From: an uncultured Clostridia bacterium
Lineage (GTDB): Bacteria; Bacillota; Clostridia; Oscillospirales; Ruminococcaceae
Reading direction: 5' to 3'
NCBI GenBank assembly: GCA_945867255.1
Contig: CAMBHV010000074.1
Coordinates: 1-6,821 of the forward strand
Length of the DNA stretch: 6,821 bases
In this document: positions 1 to 5,483 of the stretch, one piece after another
Layout: each line of letters opens with the position of its first letter
How positions within the stretch are numbered: the first letter of the stretch is position 1
Notes under the pieces: model-generated
What the model was told of the DNA's origin: nothing
The model's input: the letters and a program-made list of their open reading frames with translations, nothing else
Databases searched by the model: none
Position numbers and translations under genes: made by a program

Positions 1-32
1 ATAATACTGAAAAGCAATTCTAGACTCGATAC

Positions 33-57
33 TGCAAAAGTTGTATGTGACTTTGCA
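33..57. promoter_or_regulatory. Candidate operator upstream of the IclR gene
   Basis: TGCAAAAGT at 33-41 and ACTTTGCA at 50-57 form an inverted repeat with one bulged base and an 8-nt centre, 42 nt before the GTG start. IclR-family proteins commonly bind imperfect palindromes near their own promoter, so this is a plausible autoregulatory site. The 8-mer ATACTGCA at 29-36 recurs at 3468-3475 inside the promoter of the dehydrogenase operon. No convincing -35/-10 pair could be assigned in the 99 nt available, and the match could be chance in A+T-rich DNA. Confidence 0.3.
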
Positions 58-84
58 AATTGTGCTTTTACTCTGTAAAAATGC

Positions 85-91
85 AAGGAGG
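85..91 (+). promoter_or_regulatory. Ribosome binding site deciding the GTG start of the IclR gene
   Basis: AAGGAGG at 85-91 is a near-perfect Shine-Dalgarno sequence, 8 nt before the GTG at 100. It supports GTG 100 as the start. The ATG at 81 precedes the site and is out of frame. Confidence 0.9.
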
Positions 92-99
92 TAGGCATC

Positions 100-885
100 G
101 TGAAAAGCAATAAGCCGGAAAATGTTCAGGCACTGGAACGTGCGCTGATTCTGATTGAGCATCTCTCAGGATATCAGGACGGAGCTTCTTTGAAGGAACT
201 TTCCGATGGTATTTCTGTCAACAAAAGTACGGTTTATCGTTTGCTTAACACGTTATGCAATTATGGATATGTTCGGCAGGATTCGGAGAGCGAAAAATAT
301 TATCTGGGCCTTAGATTTTTGCATATCAGTGATGCTCTTTTAAGCAACTTGGATTTGCATCAGGTAGCTCGTCCGTTTTTGAAACAATTGTGTGCTGAAA
401 CGGAAAAAATAGCGCAACTGAGCGTCGAGTGCGATGGGAGAGCAGTTTATATCGATAAAATGGAAAGCCCTAGTAAAATGGTGCGCACATATTCACAAAT
501 TGGTAAGGGAATACCCATGTATTGTTCTGCAAGCGGAAAAGTGATGCTTGCTTGGAAAACGCCCGATGACATTTTGGAATTGCTAGGGCCGGGGCCCTAT
601 AAAGCTTATACGTCGAATACAATTACAACTTATGCGGAATTAATAAATCAACTTCGTGAAGTTCGGAAAAATTTTTATGCAGTAGACTATTTTGAGCACC
701 AAAAGGATATTTATTGTATTTCAGCTCCCATCTGCGATGTTTCCGGATTGCCAATTGCAGCAATAAGCCTTACTGCAACCCGGTTGGATATGGATTCTAG
801 CAACTGGGAAGATGATTGCAAAAAGGTTTGCAATACGGCTAAAAATATTTCTCGGGCAATGGGTTGTTCCGCATATGGCGGCTGA
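100..885 (+). CDS. IclR-family transcriptional regulator
   Basis: A 261-residue regulator with the usual IclR length and two-domain layout. Residues about 8-62 form the winged helix-turn-helix, with the typical core S-V-N-K-S-T-V-Y-R-L-L-N-T-L at 39-52. Residues about 75-255 form the effector-binding domain, with Y-C-S-A-S-G-K-V-M-L-A in place of the family's hydrophobic-x-x-x-x-x-GK-x-x-LA segment and a late A-A-I-S-L-T motif. The family binds DNA as a dimer or tetramer and responds to small carboxylates or sugar acids; KdgR of the pectin/ketogluconate pathway is a known member. It converges on the adjacent dehydrogenase operon, so it probably controls those three genes and itself (inference). 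The GTG start follows a strong Shine-Dalgarno at 85-91. Effector and sign of regulation cannot be read from sequence. Confidence 0.95.
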   Translation: MKSNKPENVQALERALILIEHLSGYQDGASLKELSDGISVNKSTVYRLLNTLCNYGYVRQDSESEKYYLGLRFLHISDALLSNLDLHQVARPFLKQLCAETEKIAQLSVECDGRAVYIDKMESPSKMVRTYSQIGKGIPMYCSASGKVMLAWKTPDDILELLGPGPYKAYTSNTITTYAELINQLREVRKNFYAVDYFEHQKDIYCISAPICDVSGLPIAAISLTATRLDMDSSNWEDDCKKVCNTAKNISRAMGCSAYGG

Positions 886-913
886 TTTCATCTCAGAATG
901 ATTGATAAGTATT

Positions 914-999
914 AGATACGGTTTGCTTTTTCTTGGTAATAAGTTTAGAAAGAAATCTTTCTCTAGCTCTGACAAGAATCGGCAAACCGTATCTTTTTT
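914..999 (+). terminator. Long-loop intrinsic terminator between convergent units
   Basis: AGATACGGTTTGC at 914-926 pairs perfectly over 13 bp with 982-994, followed by a T-run (994-998) on the + strand, 28 nt after the IclR stop. The 55-nt loop is unusual for a terminator and is itself structured: TTCTTG 930-935 pairs with CAAGAA 973-978, and AGAAAG 947-952 pairs with CTTTCT 957-962 around an AAAT loop. On the minus strand the same stem lies about 40 nt past the RidA stop but is followed only by AATACTT, so termination from that side should be weaker. Confidence 0.75.
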
Positions 1000-1036
1000 A
1001 TTGTTCAATTACCTATCAAAGGTGAACAGGAGAGAA

Positions 1037-1504
1037 TTATTCGAACTCCACCAAAAGTTCAATTTCGACCGGAACATTGCCGGGAAGAGCATTTGTCCCG
1101 ATTGCACTGCGTGCGGCGAGACCGATTTCATCGCCGAAAACTTCTCTCAAAAGTGTGGAAGCTCCATTTATGACCTGTGGCTGTGCATGGAAATCATCTG
1201 TGCTTTGTACAAATGCTAGAATTTTGACAAATCTTTTGATTCGGTTTAAATCGCCTAGATGACGTTGTAGATTTGCCAAAAGCTTGAGCATACAATTGCG
1301 AGAGTATACCTGTCCCTGTTCTACGGTTAAATCTTGGCCCAGTTTTCCCAGTACCAGATCTTCACCCTCTAGATTTCCATCACAGCCGGAACAATACAAA
1401 AACGTTGTCCCGAACGCTTTGACTGGCGAGTAAACCCCACCGGGTTTTGCGGCTGTAGGTAGTTCGATGCCCAATTCTTTCAATTTTGCATAAACGTCCG
1501 ACAT
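1037..1504 (-). CDS. RidA (YjgF/YER057c/UK114) family protein
   Basis: A 155-residue Rid-superfamily protein, somewhat longer than classical RidA (about 128 aa) and matching the longer subgroup with an N-terminal K-E-L-G-I-E-L-P segment. The C-terminal signature A-R-S-A-I-G-x-x-x-L-P-G-N-V-P-V-E-I-E (131-149) is clear. R132 corresponds to the Arg that binds the substrate carboxylate in RidA, and E148 to the conserved Glu. Classical members form cytosolic trimers and hydrolyse reactive enamine/imine intermediates; activity of the longer subgroup is not established, so deaminase function is a family inference. It is the last gene of the operon, 24 nt after the dehydrogenase stop, with its own Shine-Dalgarno (GAGAGGA on the minus strand, about 1513-1519). 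It may clear a reactive intermediate from sugar-acid catabolism, but the sequence does not show which. Confidence 0.92.
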   Translation of the reverse strand: MSDVYAKLKELGIELPTAAKPGGVYSPVKAFGTTFLYCSGCDGNLEGEDLVLGKLGQDLTVEQGQVYSRNCMLKLLANLQRHLGDLNRIKRFVKILAFVQSTDDFHAQPQVINGASTLLREVFGDEIGLAARSAIGTNALPGNVPVEIELLVEFE

Positions 1505-1528
1505 GATGTTTTCCTCTCTTTAAAGAAT

Positions 1529-2551
1529 TTACGACTCTCCACAGAGAATCAAAGTTTTCACGACTTCGTCGGAATGTGCAAGCGTTTCTTCAAATGCCTT
1601 TTGAATCTCCGACAAATGATAGGTTCTGGAAATGAAGCTTGATGCATCAATTTTACCTTCCGCAAGAAGTTGCATTACCTTTGGAAATTGATGACAATTC
1701 ATTCGTGACCCAATGATGCTCAGTTCCTTTTTGGTGATTATCACTGGAGGAATTTGCGCGGGGTTGGCGTCAAATCCAATGCAGGCGATTCTGGCTCTTG
1801 GAGCAGCAAATGCCAAACACCTTTCGAAAAGTGCAGTTACGCCTACTGCGTCGATAATAACGTCAAAGCCTTCCGGACAAAAACGGAAAGCGGCTGTTTC
1901 CAAGTCGTCTTTCTGCGAGTTAATTGTGCCGTCGACCCCCATGGCTTTCGCCTTGTTTAGCTTAGTCTGGACGATATCCGAAACGACTACATTGGCGCCT
2001 ATACCTTTGGATAATGAGGCGATTGAAAGGCCAATGGTACCAGCACCAATGATCAGTACATTCTCCTTTGGCTTTATCTGTGCCCGGTCAAGGATATTGG
2101 CTCCGATGGAGAAAGGTTCTGCAAGTGCGGCATTTTCAAAGCTGATTCTGGAGTTGAACGAATAAAAATGCTTTTCATCTTCAACAATATATTCTTGATA
2201 CCCGCCATCCATCTGCACGCCGTAACATTTTACATTTTCGCAAACATTTGGGTATCCTTTGCGGCAGGTATTGCAACGGTCACATGAAAATACGGGATCC
2301 AAAACGACCCGGTCTCCAACCTTAACTCGTGTCACTTCACTGCCGACGGCAGTGACAATTCCGGATAATTCATGCCCCATCACGCGGGGGAGTTTTACAT
2401 CGCTTCTTCCGCTTTTGAAAATGTGCAAATCCGTCCCGCAAATTCCAACAGCCATCACTTTGACTTGGATTTGTGTCGGCATCTCAATTTGGGGAACAGC
2501 GACTTCTTCAATGTGAAATTTTCCCACATCAACTAGTTTGGCTGTTTTCAT
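1529..2551 (-). CDS. Zinc-dependent medium-chain dehydrogenase (IdnD/LgoD/sorbitol-dehydrogenase-like)
   Basis: A full-length 340-residue MDR dehydrogenase. Catalytic-zinc ligands are visible: C38 in G-I-C-G-T-D, H60-E61 in G-H-E-L-S-G, and E145 in L-A-E-P-F. The structural-zinc cysteines are C90, C93, C96 and C104. The Rossmann motif G-A-G-T-I-G is at 169-174, and D192 at the end of the second strand favours NAD over NADP. The late segment S-I-I-G-S-R-M-N is typical of the L-iditol / L-idonate / L-galactonate 5-dehydrogenase branch. It should oxidise a secondary alcohol of a polyol or aldonate to a keto sugar acid in the cytosol. Placed 39 nt after a gluconate 5-dehydrogenase gene, it could act like E. 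coli IdnD (L-idonate to 5-keto-D-gluconate), but L-gulonate, L-galactonate or a polyol are equally possible. Shine-Dalgarno AAGGAAGGA lies just upstream at 2558-2566. Confidence 0.95.
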   Translation of the reverse strand: MKTAKLVDVGKFHIEEVAVPQIEMPTQIQVKVMAVGICGTDLHIFKSGRSDVKLPRVMGHELSGIVTAVGSEVTRVKVGDRVVLDPVFSCDRCNTCRKGYPNVCENVKCYGVQMDGGYQEYIVEDEKHFYSFNSRISFENAALAEPFSIGANILDRAQIKPKENVLIIGAGTIGLSIASLSKGIGANVVVSDIVQTKLNKAKAMGVDGTINSQKDDLETAAFRFCPEGFDVIIDAVGVTALFERCLAFAAPRARIACIGFDANPAQIPPVIITKKELSIIGSRMNCHQFPKVMQLLAEGKIDASSFISRTYHLSEIQKAFEETLAHSDEVVKTLILCGES

Positions 2552-2590
2552 GGTGATCCTTCCTTTTGATTTGAAATCTTATTATGTGAT

Positions 2591-3388
2591 TTAGGGCTGT
2601 TTTCCGATATAAGCAAGAATTCCACCATCTACATACAAAATGTGACCATTTACGAAATTAGATGCGTCGCTGGCAAGGAAAACTGCAGGGCCCATGAGAT
2701 CCTCTGGGGTTCCCCAACGTGCCGCTGGCGTTTTGGAAATAATAAACTGATCAAATGGGTGCCGGCTTCCATCGGCTTGACGCTCACGTAGCGGCGCGGT
2801 CTGAGGTGTGGCAATATATCCAGGACCAATACCGTTACACTGAATATTATATTCGCCAAATTCAGAACAAATATTCCGGGTAAGCATTTTCAATCCACCT
2901 TTGGCGGCGGCATATCCTGCAACGGTTTCACGCCCTAATTCACTCATCATAGAACAGATATTAATGATTTTCCCATGTCCTTGTTTAATCATTCCAGGCA
3001 GTACGGACTTTGCCACAATAAAAGGTGCGTTTAAGTCTACATCAACAACGCGACGGAAATCTTCTACGCTCATGTCCAGCATTGGAATGCGCTTAATAAT
3101 GCCGGCATTGTTGACCAAGATATCGATTTTTCCAAATGTTTCTTCGAGTTCATGAGTCAAATTGGCAACAGCTTCATCATCTGTAACGTCGCACACATAA
3201 CCGTGTGCATCGATTCCTTCTTTTTGGTAGGAATCGAGTCCTTTTTGAACCAACTCTGCGTTGATGTCGTTAAAAATGATTTTGGCCCCGGCTGCCGCAT
3301 ATGCCTTTGCAATAGCGAATCCGATTCCATAAGAGGCACCGGTGATCCACGCAATTTTGTCTTTTAGTGAGAAGTTGACAGATTCCAT
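2591..3388 (-). CDS. idnO: Gluconate 5-dehydrogenase (SDR family, IdnO-like)
   Basis: A 265-residue classical short-chain dehydrogenase. The cofactor motif T-G-A-S-Y-G-I-G is at 16-23, N-N-A-G at 93-96, and the catalytic tetrad is N120, S146, Y159, K163. Long stretches read like gluconate 5-dehydrogenase: I-C-S-M-M-S-E-L-G-R-E-T-V at 144-156, the C-S-E-F-G-E-Y-N-I-Q-C-N-G-I-G-P-G block, and the C-terminal V-D-G-G-I-L-A-Y-I-G-K-Q-P. Family members reversibly reduce 5-keto-D-gluconate to D-gluconate; some relatives act on 2-deoxy-gluconate or uronate-derived keto acids, so the exact substrate is inferred. D41 at the end of the second strand suggests NAD preference. It is the first gene of the three-gene operon, with AGGAGG 9 nt before the ATG (3398-3403 on the minus strand) and a promoter at 3465-3493. 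Confidence 0.95.
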   Translation of the reverse strand: MESVNFSLKDKIAWITGASYGIGFAIAKAYAAAGAKIIFNDINAELVQKGLDSYQKEGIDAHGYVCDVTDDEAVANLTHELEETFGKIDILVNNAGIIKRIPMLDMSVEDFRRVVDVDLNAPFIVAKSVLPGMIKQGHGKIINICSMMSELGRETVAGYAAAKGGLKMLTRNICSEFGEYNIQCNGIGPGYIATPQTAPLRERQADGSRHPFDQFIISKTPAARWGTPEDLMGPAVFLASDASNFVNGHILYVDGGILAYIGKQP

Positions 3389-3464
3389 TTTAATATTCCT
3401 CCTAAAATTTATAAATTCAGCCTTAATATAAAATTTTGAAACGGCGTTTTAAAATCTTTACTTA

Positions 3465-3493
3465 AGAATACTGCATAGTTTTTTAGAAGTCAA
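3465..3493 (-). promoter_or_regulatory. Sigma-A promoter of the dehydrogenase-RidA operon
   Basis: On the minus strand TTGACT (3488-3493) and TATTCT (3465-3470) are separated by exactly 17 nt, about 75 nt before the SDR start codon. The -35 matches consensus at 5 of 6 positions and the -10 at 4 of 6. The spacer and the edge of the -10 box carry ATACTGCA (+ strand, 3468-3475), the same 8-mer as at 29-36 before the IclR gene. That would be a suitable place for repressor binding. Confidence 0.65.
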
Positions 3494-4532
3494 TAGGTTA
3501 TTTTTTGTATATTAACTAAAAATGGAATGGTCTTTTCTACAAATTGAATAAATCAAAACGATGTAATTGTGAATCGCGCAATTTAAATGGAAGTTGTAAA
3601 TTTGATGTTTTTTATCAAGATATAGACTTCTGCATGACGAAGGATTGACACGAATCGCAGGAGATTAATGGGATAGAGTACATCCACAAGCTTACGTGAA
3701 AAAATTAATGTTTATATTCTTATGTAAAAGGGCGCTTCTCTGATCACAGACTCCTTATTTTGGCTAAGTACTAGTTGGCAACCTTGCAGTAAACCTTGAA
3801 CAGAGACATATCACAGGGCAAGATAGTATCCTATCAGATGGGCGAAGGTTTACGGATATTCTGGGCCATAATGGGTGGGGTTCATCATGTTGCTGGTTTT
3901 GCTATGGTTTGTTTCATTTCGACTGTTCTATCGGATTTTGCGCATACTATCAGTTTGGGGGGGATGGGACAAGGAGACTTTTCAGGATTGCTACAATCTC
4001 ATGTGAGCAATAAGAATAAACGAAAATATTAGTGGCGTTCTTGCAGAGAAAATGATTGAGAGAGCCCATTCTGGTCTGTGTAGCGCTTCTTTGACACGGT
4101 AAAATTTGATTGCATCACCCATAATCCAGTTTGGCGGGCCCACAAGAAAAAAGGTTGACCCTAAAGAATGCCAGGTAGCAGATGAGAAAACGGCGTATCG
4201 TCTCATGACGGCACTGGGGAATCCAAAACGTGAAATTTGGGTATACTACAAACGTAGCCTTGTCACAAGAGTGTGTTAGGGTGAAACTGGCGGTTTTCGA
4301 TAAAAAAGGACCTCATTGGACAGGGACTCAGTAAGACGATGGGACTATAAGGAAGATGAGGCTGATAATGCCGAAAAGACGGCATGAGTAGCGCTGAATG
4401 AGGCTAAAGTGAGGGGTGAAGTATCGCAGAAGTGAAACCTACTCTAAGCGGTGCATTTAAGACGCTTCCAGAGAAGCCAAAAATGGATTGGAAAACAAAT
4501 CCGAACAAGAATATGCGAGTTAGAAATATAAT
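3494..4532. other. About 1 kb without an intact gene; probable decayed or non-coding region
   Basis: No reading frame here has a good start, ribosome binding site and recognisable family. The first part (3494-3640) is A+T-rich and is upstream DNA of the minus-strand operon. From about 3640 onward the composition looks more gene-like, but frames are broken. One TTG-start frame (3796-4032) contains a hydrophobic stretch, and one 57-codon frame (4106-4279) reads like ordinary globular protein; neither could be assigned. At 4300-4480 the + strand can form several short hairpins: CTCATTG 4312-4318 with CGATGGG 4337-4343, ATGCCG 4368-4373 with CGGCAT 4380-4385, and GCTTC 4464-4468 with GAAGC 4473-4477. 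The stretch ends at the terminator on the 3' side of tRNA-Arg, a common landing site for integrative elements. Gene debris and an unrecognised RNA are both possible. Confidence 0.5.
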
Positions 4533-4566
4533 AAAAGACCGCTGTGTGAAAACACAGCGGTCTTTT
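4533..4566 (-). terminator. Terminator of tRNA-Arg, symmetric and probably bidirectional
   Basis: GACCGCTGTGT (4537-4547), a GAAA loop and ACACAGCGGTC (4552-4562) make a perfect 11-bp hairpin. It is flanked by AAAA on the left and TTTT on the right, so either strand gives a hairpin followed by a U-run. On the minus strand it begins 2 nt after the tRNA's encoded CCA and continues into a T-rich tail. On the + strand it would stop any transcript coming from the region before it. Confidence 0.92.
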
Positions 4567-4567
4567 A

Positions 4568-4644
4568 TGGTGCGCCCGACTGGATTCGAACCAGCGGCCT
4601 TCCGGGTCGGAGCCGAACGCTCTATCCACCTGAGCTACGGACGC
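4568..4644 (-). tRNA. tRNA-Arg, anticodon CCG
   Basis: A complete 77-nt cloverleaf with encoded CCA on the minus strand. The acceptor stem GCGTCCG pairs with CGGGCGC (one G-T). The D-stem is GCTC/GAGC. The anticodon stem TTCGG/CCGGA encloses the loop CTCCGAC, giving anticodon CCG (codon CGG, arginine). The variable loop is AGGCC, and the T-arm is GCTGG-TTCGAAT-CCAGT. It is transcribed as a single gene from the promoter at 4703-4731, with an approximately 50-nt leader, and ends at the hairpin at 4533-4566. Its 3' end faces the gene-poor region. Confidence 0.97.
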
Positions 4645-4670
4645 ATGAAAATGATTTGCTGTTATAGGCA

Positions 4671-4702
4671 ACAAAAAATGGATGCCCTTTCGGACATCCA
4701 TT
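4671..4702 (-). terminator. Terminator of the ECF S-component gene, overlapping the tRNA transcription start
   Basis: On the minus strand AATGGATGTCC (4692-4702), a GAAA loop and GGGCATCCATT (4677-4687) form an 11-bp stem with one G-T pair, followed by a T-run. It lies about 65 nt past the stop of the PanT-like gene and should end that transcript. The -10 box of the tRNA promoter abuts the 5' arm, so the tRNA start site falls inside that arm. Confidence 0.78.
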
Positions 4703-4731
4703 ATCATACCACAAATATAAAAGTTTGCCAA
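4703..4731 (-). promoter_or_regulatory. Sigma-A promoter of tRNA-Arg
   Basis: On the minus strand TTGGCA (4726-4731) and TATGAT (4703-4708) are 17 nt apart, each matching consensus at 5 of 6 positions. The predicted start is near 4695-4697, about 50 nt before the mature tRNA 5' end. It lies between the stop of the PanT-like gene and the tRNA. Confidence 0.75.
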
Positions 4732-4766
4732 GAAGTTTTCCGCGAAAAAAGGCGAGTCCACTTTCG

Positions 4767-5378
4767 TCAGCTTCTATGCAATGGTTTCCACACGCCTTTG
4801 GAGATTGCGGTGCAGACAATAAACCCTACCAAGGCTTCTACAACGCCTTGCACCCCAACGAACATGGCTGCAAACATAAGAGGGTTGCTTGCGCCCATAG
4901 TGCTGACCATACCTTGGATATAATCCGTAGAATAAAAGAATGTCAATAGCGCCCCCATGAACAGCAGTGTATTCAACACCGGGCCTGCAAAGCTGGCGGC
5001 AGCGAAGGAAAGCCAATGCTTGCGGGTGCCTTCTGCAGCCCAGATAGCGCGGAAAATAAGGCCGGGCAGCCATCCGGCCAGAATGCGTGTGGGCACGCAC
5101 ACCAGAAATGTGCGCACGGGGCTGATGCCCAGCAGAACCACACCGAAAGCCTCTGCCCCAAAACATTGTGCAAAGCTGGTAAGCCCGAACACGCCGCCCA
5201 GAATGGCTCCTGCGCCAGGGCCAATCAAAATAGAGCCCAAAACGACAGGAATCATCAGAAAGGTGATGGATAGGGGCCCGATGTGCAGATAGCCCAGCGG
5301 TGTGTAAGTCATTACTAACTCCACTGCCACTAGCAAAGCAAGCTGCACAAGGCGATGCACGTTCATTTTCTTTTCCAT
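4767..5378 (-). CDS. ECF transporter S component, probably pantothenate-specific (PanT-like)
   Basis: A 203-residue, strongly hydrophobic membrane protein with about six predicted helices (roughly 10-30, 35-52, 55-72, 78-112, 122-147, 167-192). This is the normal size and layout of an energy-coupling-factor substrate-binding subunit. A14-x-x-x-A18 in helix 1 fits the AxxxA motif that contacts EcfT. The T-P-L-G-Y-L-H-I-G-P-L-S-I-T and G-P-G-A-G-A-I-L-G-G segments are typical of the vitamin S-component family. S components capture a vitamin and share the EcfA1/A2/T energising module, which is encoded elsewhere. The ligand is inferred from the neighbour: a pantothenate-kinase-family gene 105 nt upstream on the same strand makes pantothenate the best guess, with other vitamins possible. 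AAAGGAG lies about 10 nt before the ATG. The gap to the upstream gene shows no clear terminator, so co-transcription is likely. Confidence 0.88.
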   Translation of the reverse strand: MEKKMNVHRLVQLALLVAVELVMTYTPLGYLHIGPLSITFLMIPVVLGSILIGPGAGAILGGVFGLTSFAQCFGAEAFGVVLLGISPVRTFLVCVPTRILAGWLPGLIFRAIWAAEGTRKHWLSFAAASFAGPVLNTLLFMGALLTFFYSTDYIQGMVSTMGASNPLMFAAMFVGVQGVVEALVGFIVCTAISKGVWKPLHRS

Positions 5379-5483
5379 TTTAACATTTCTCCTTTACTGC
5401 CATTCCGCCCTTATTACGGATACGGCGTAAACTAAATTTATGCAACCCCTATATAATGTAATATATAAGAGGAAACACCACTA

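Noticed and set aside
53..81. TTGCAA-17-TAAAAA as a promoter for the IclR gene
   Set aside because: The start point would fall in the Shine-Dalgarno at 85-91, leaving no leader for translation, and both boxes match only 4 of 6.
902..1219. A 105-codon + strand frame after the IclR gene
   Set aside because: It begins inside the terminator hairpin and runs antisense over the RidA gene, with no family resemblance. It is a shadow frame.
3645..3650. A perfect TTGACA on the + strand
   Set aside because: No -10 hexamer at 16-18 nt spacing, and no gene downstream.
3796..4032. A 78-codon + strand frame with a hydrophobic stretch
   Set aside because: It has a TTG start with no ribosome binding site, no recognisable family and lies among broken frames. 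I treat it as part of the decayed region rather than a gene.
4271..4480. A 5' fragment of a group II intron beginning at GTGTG
   Set aside because: The resemblance is only a general feel of the sequence. No domain V hairpin or reverse transcriptase fragment is visible, so it is not supported.
4568..4644. Direct repeat of the tRNA 3' end as an att site
   Set aside because: No second copy of the tRNA 3' segment was seen elsewhere in the window.
4432..4923. A 163-codon + strand frame
   Set aside because: It runs through a terminator, the antisense of tRNA-Arg and the end of the PanT-like gene, so it cannot be a real coding region.
5379..5483. Promoter or riboswitch in the gap before the PanT-like gene
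   Set aside because: TTGCAT and several A/T-rich hexamers occur, but no pair has good spacing and match, and there is no extensive stem-loop architecture.
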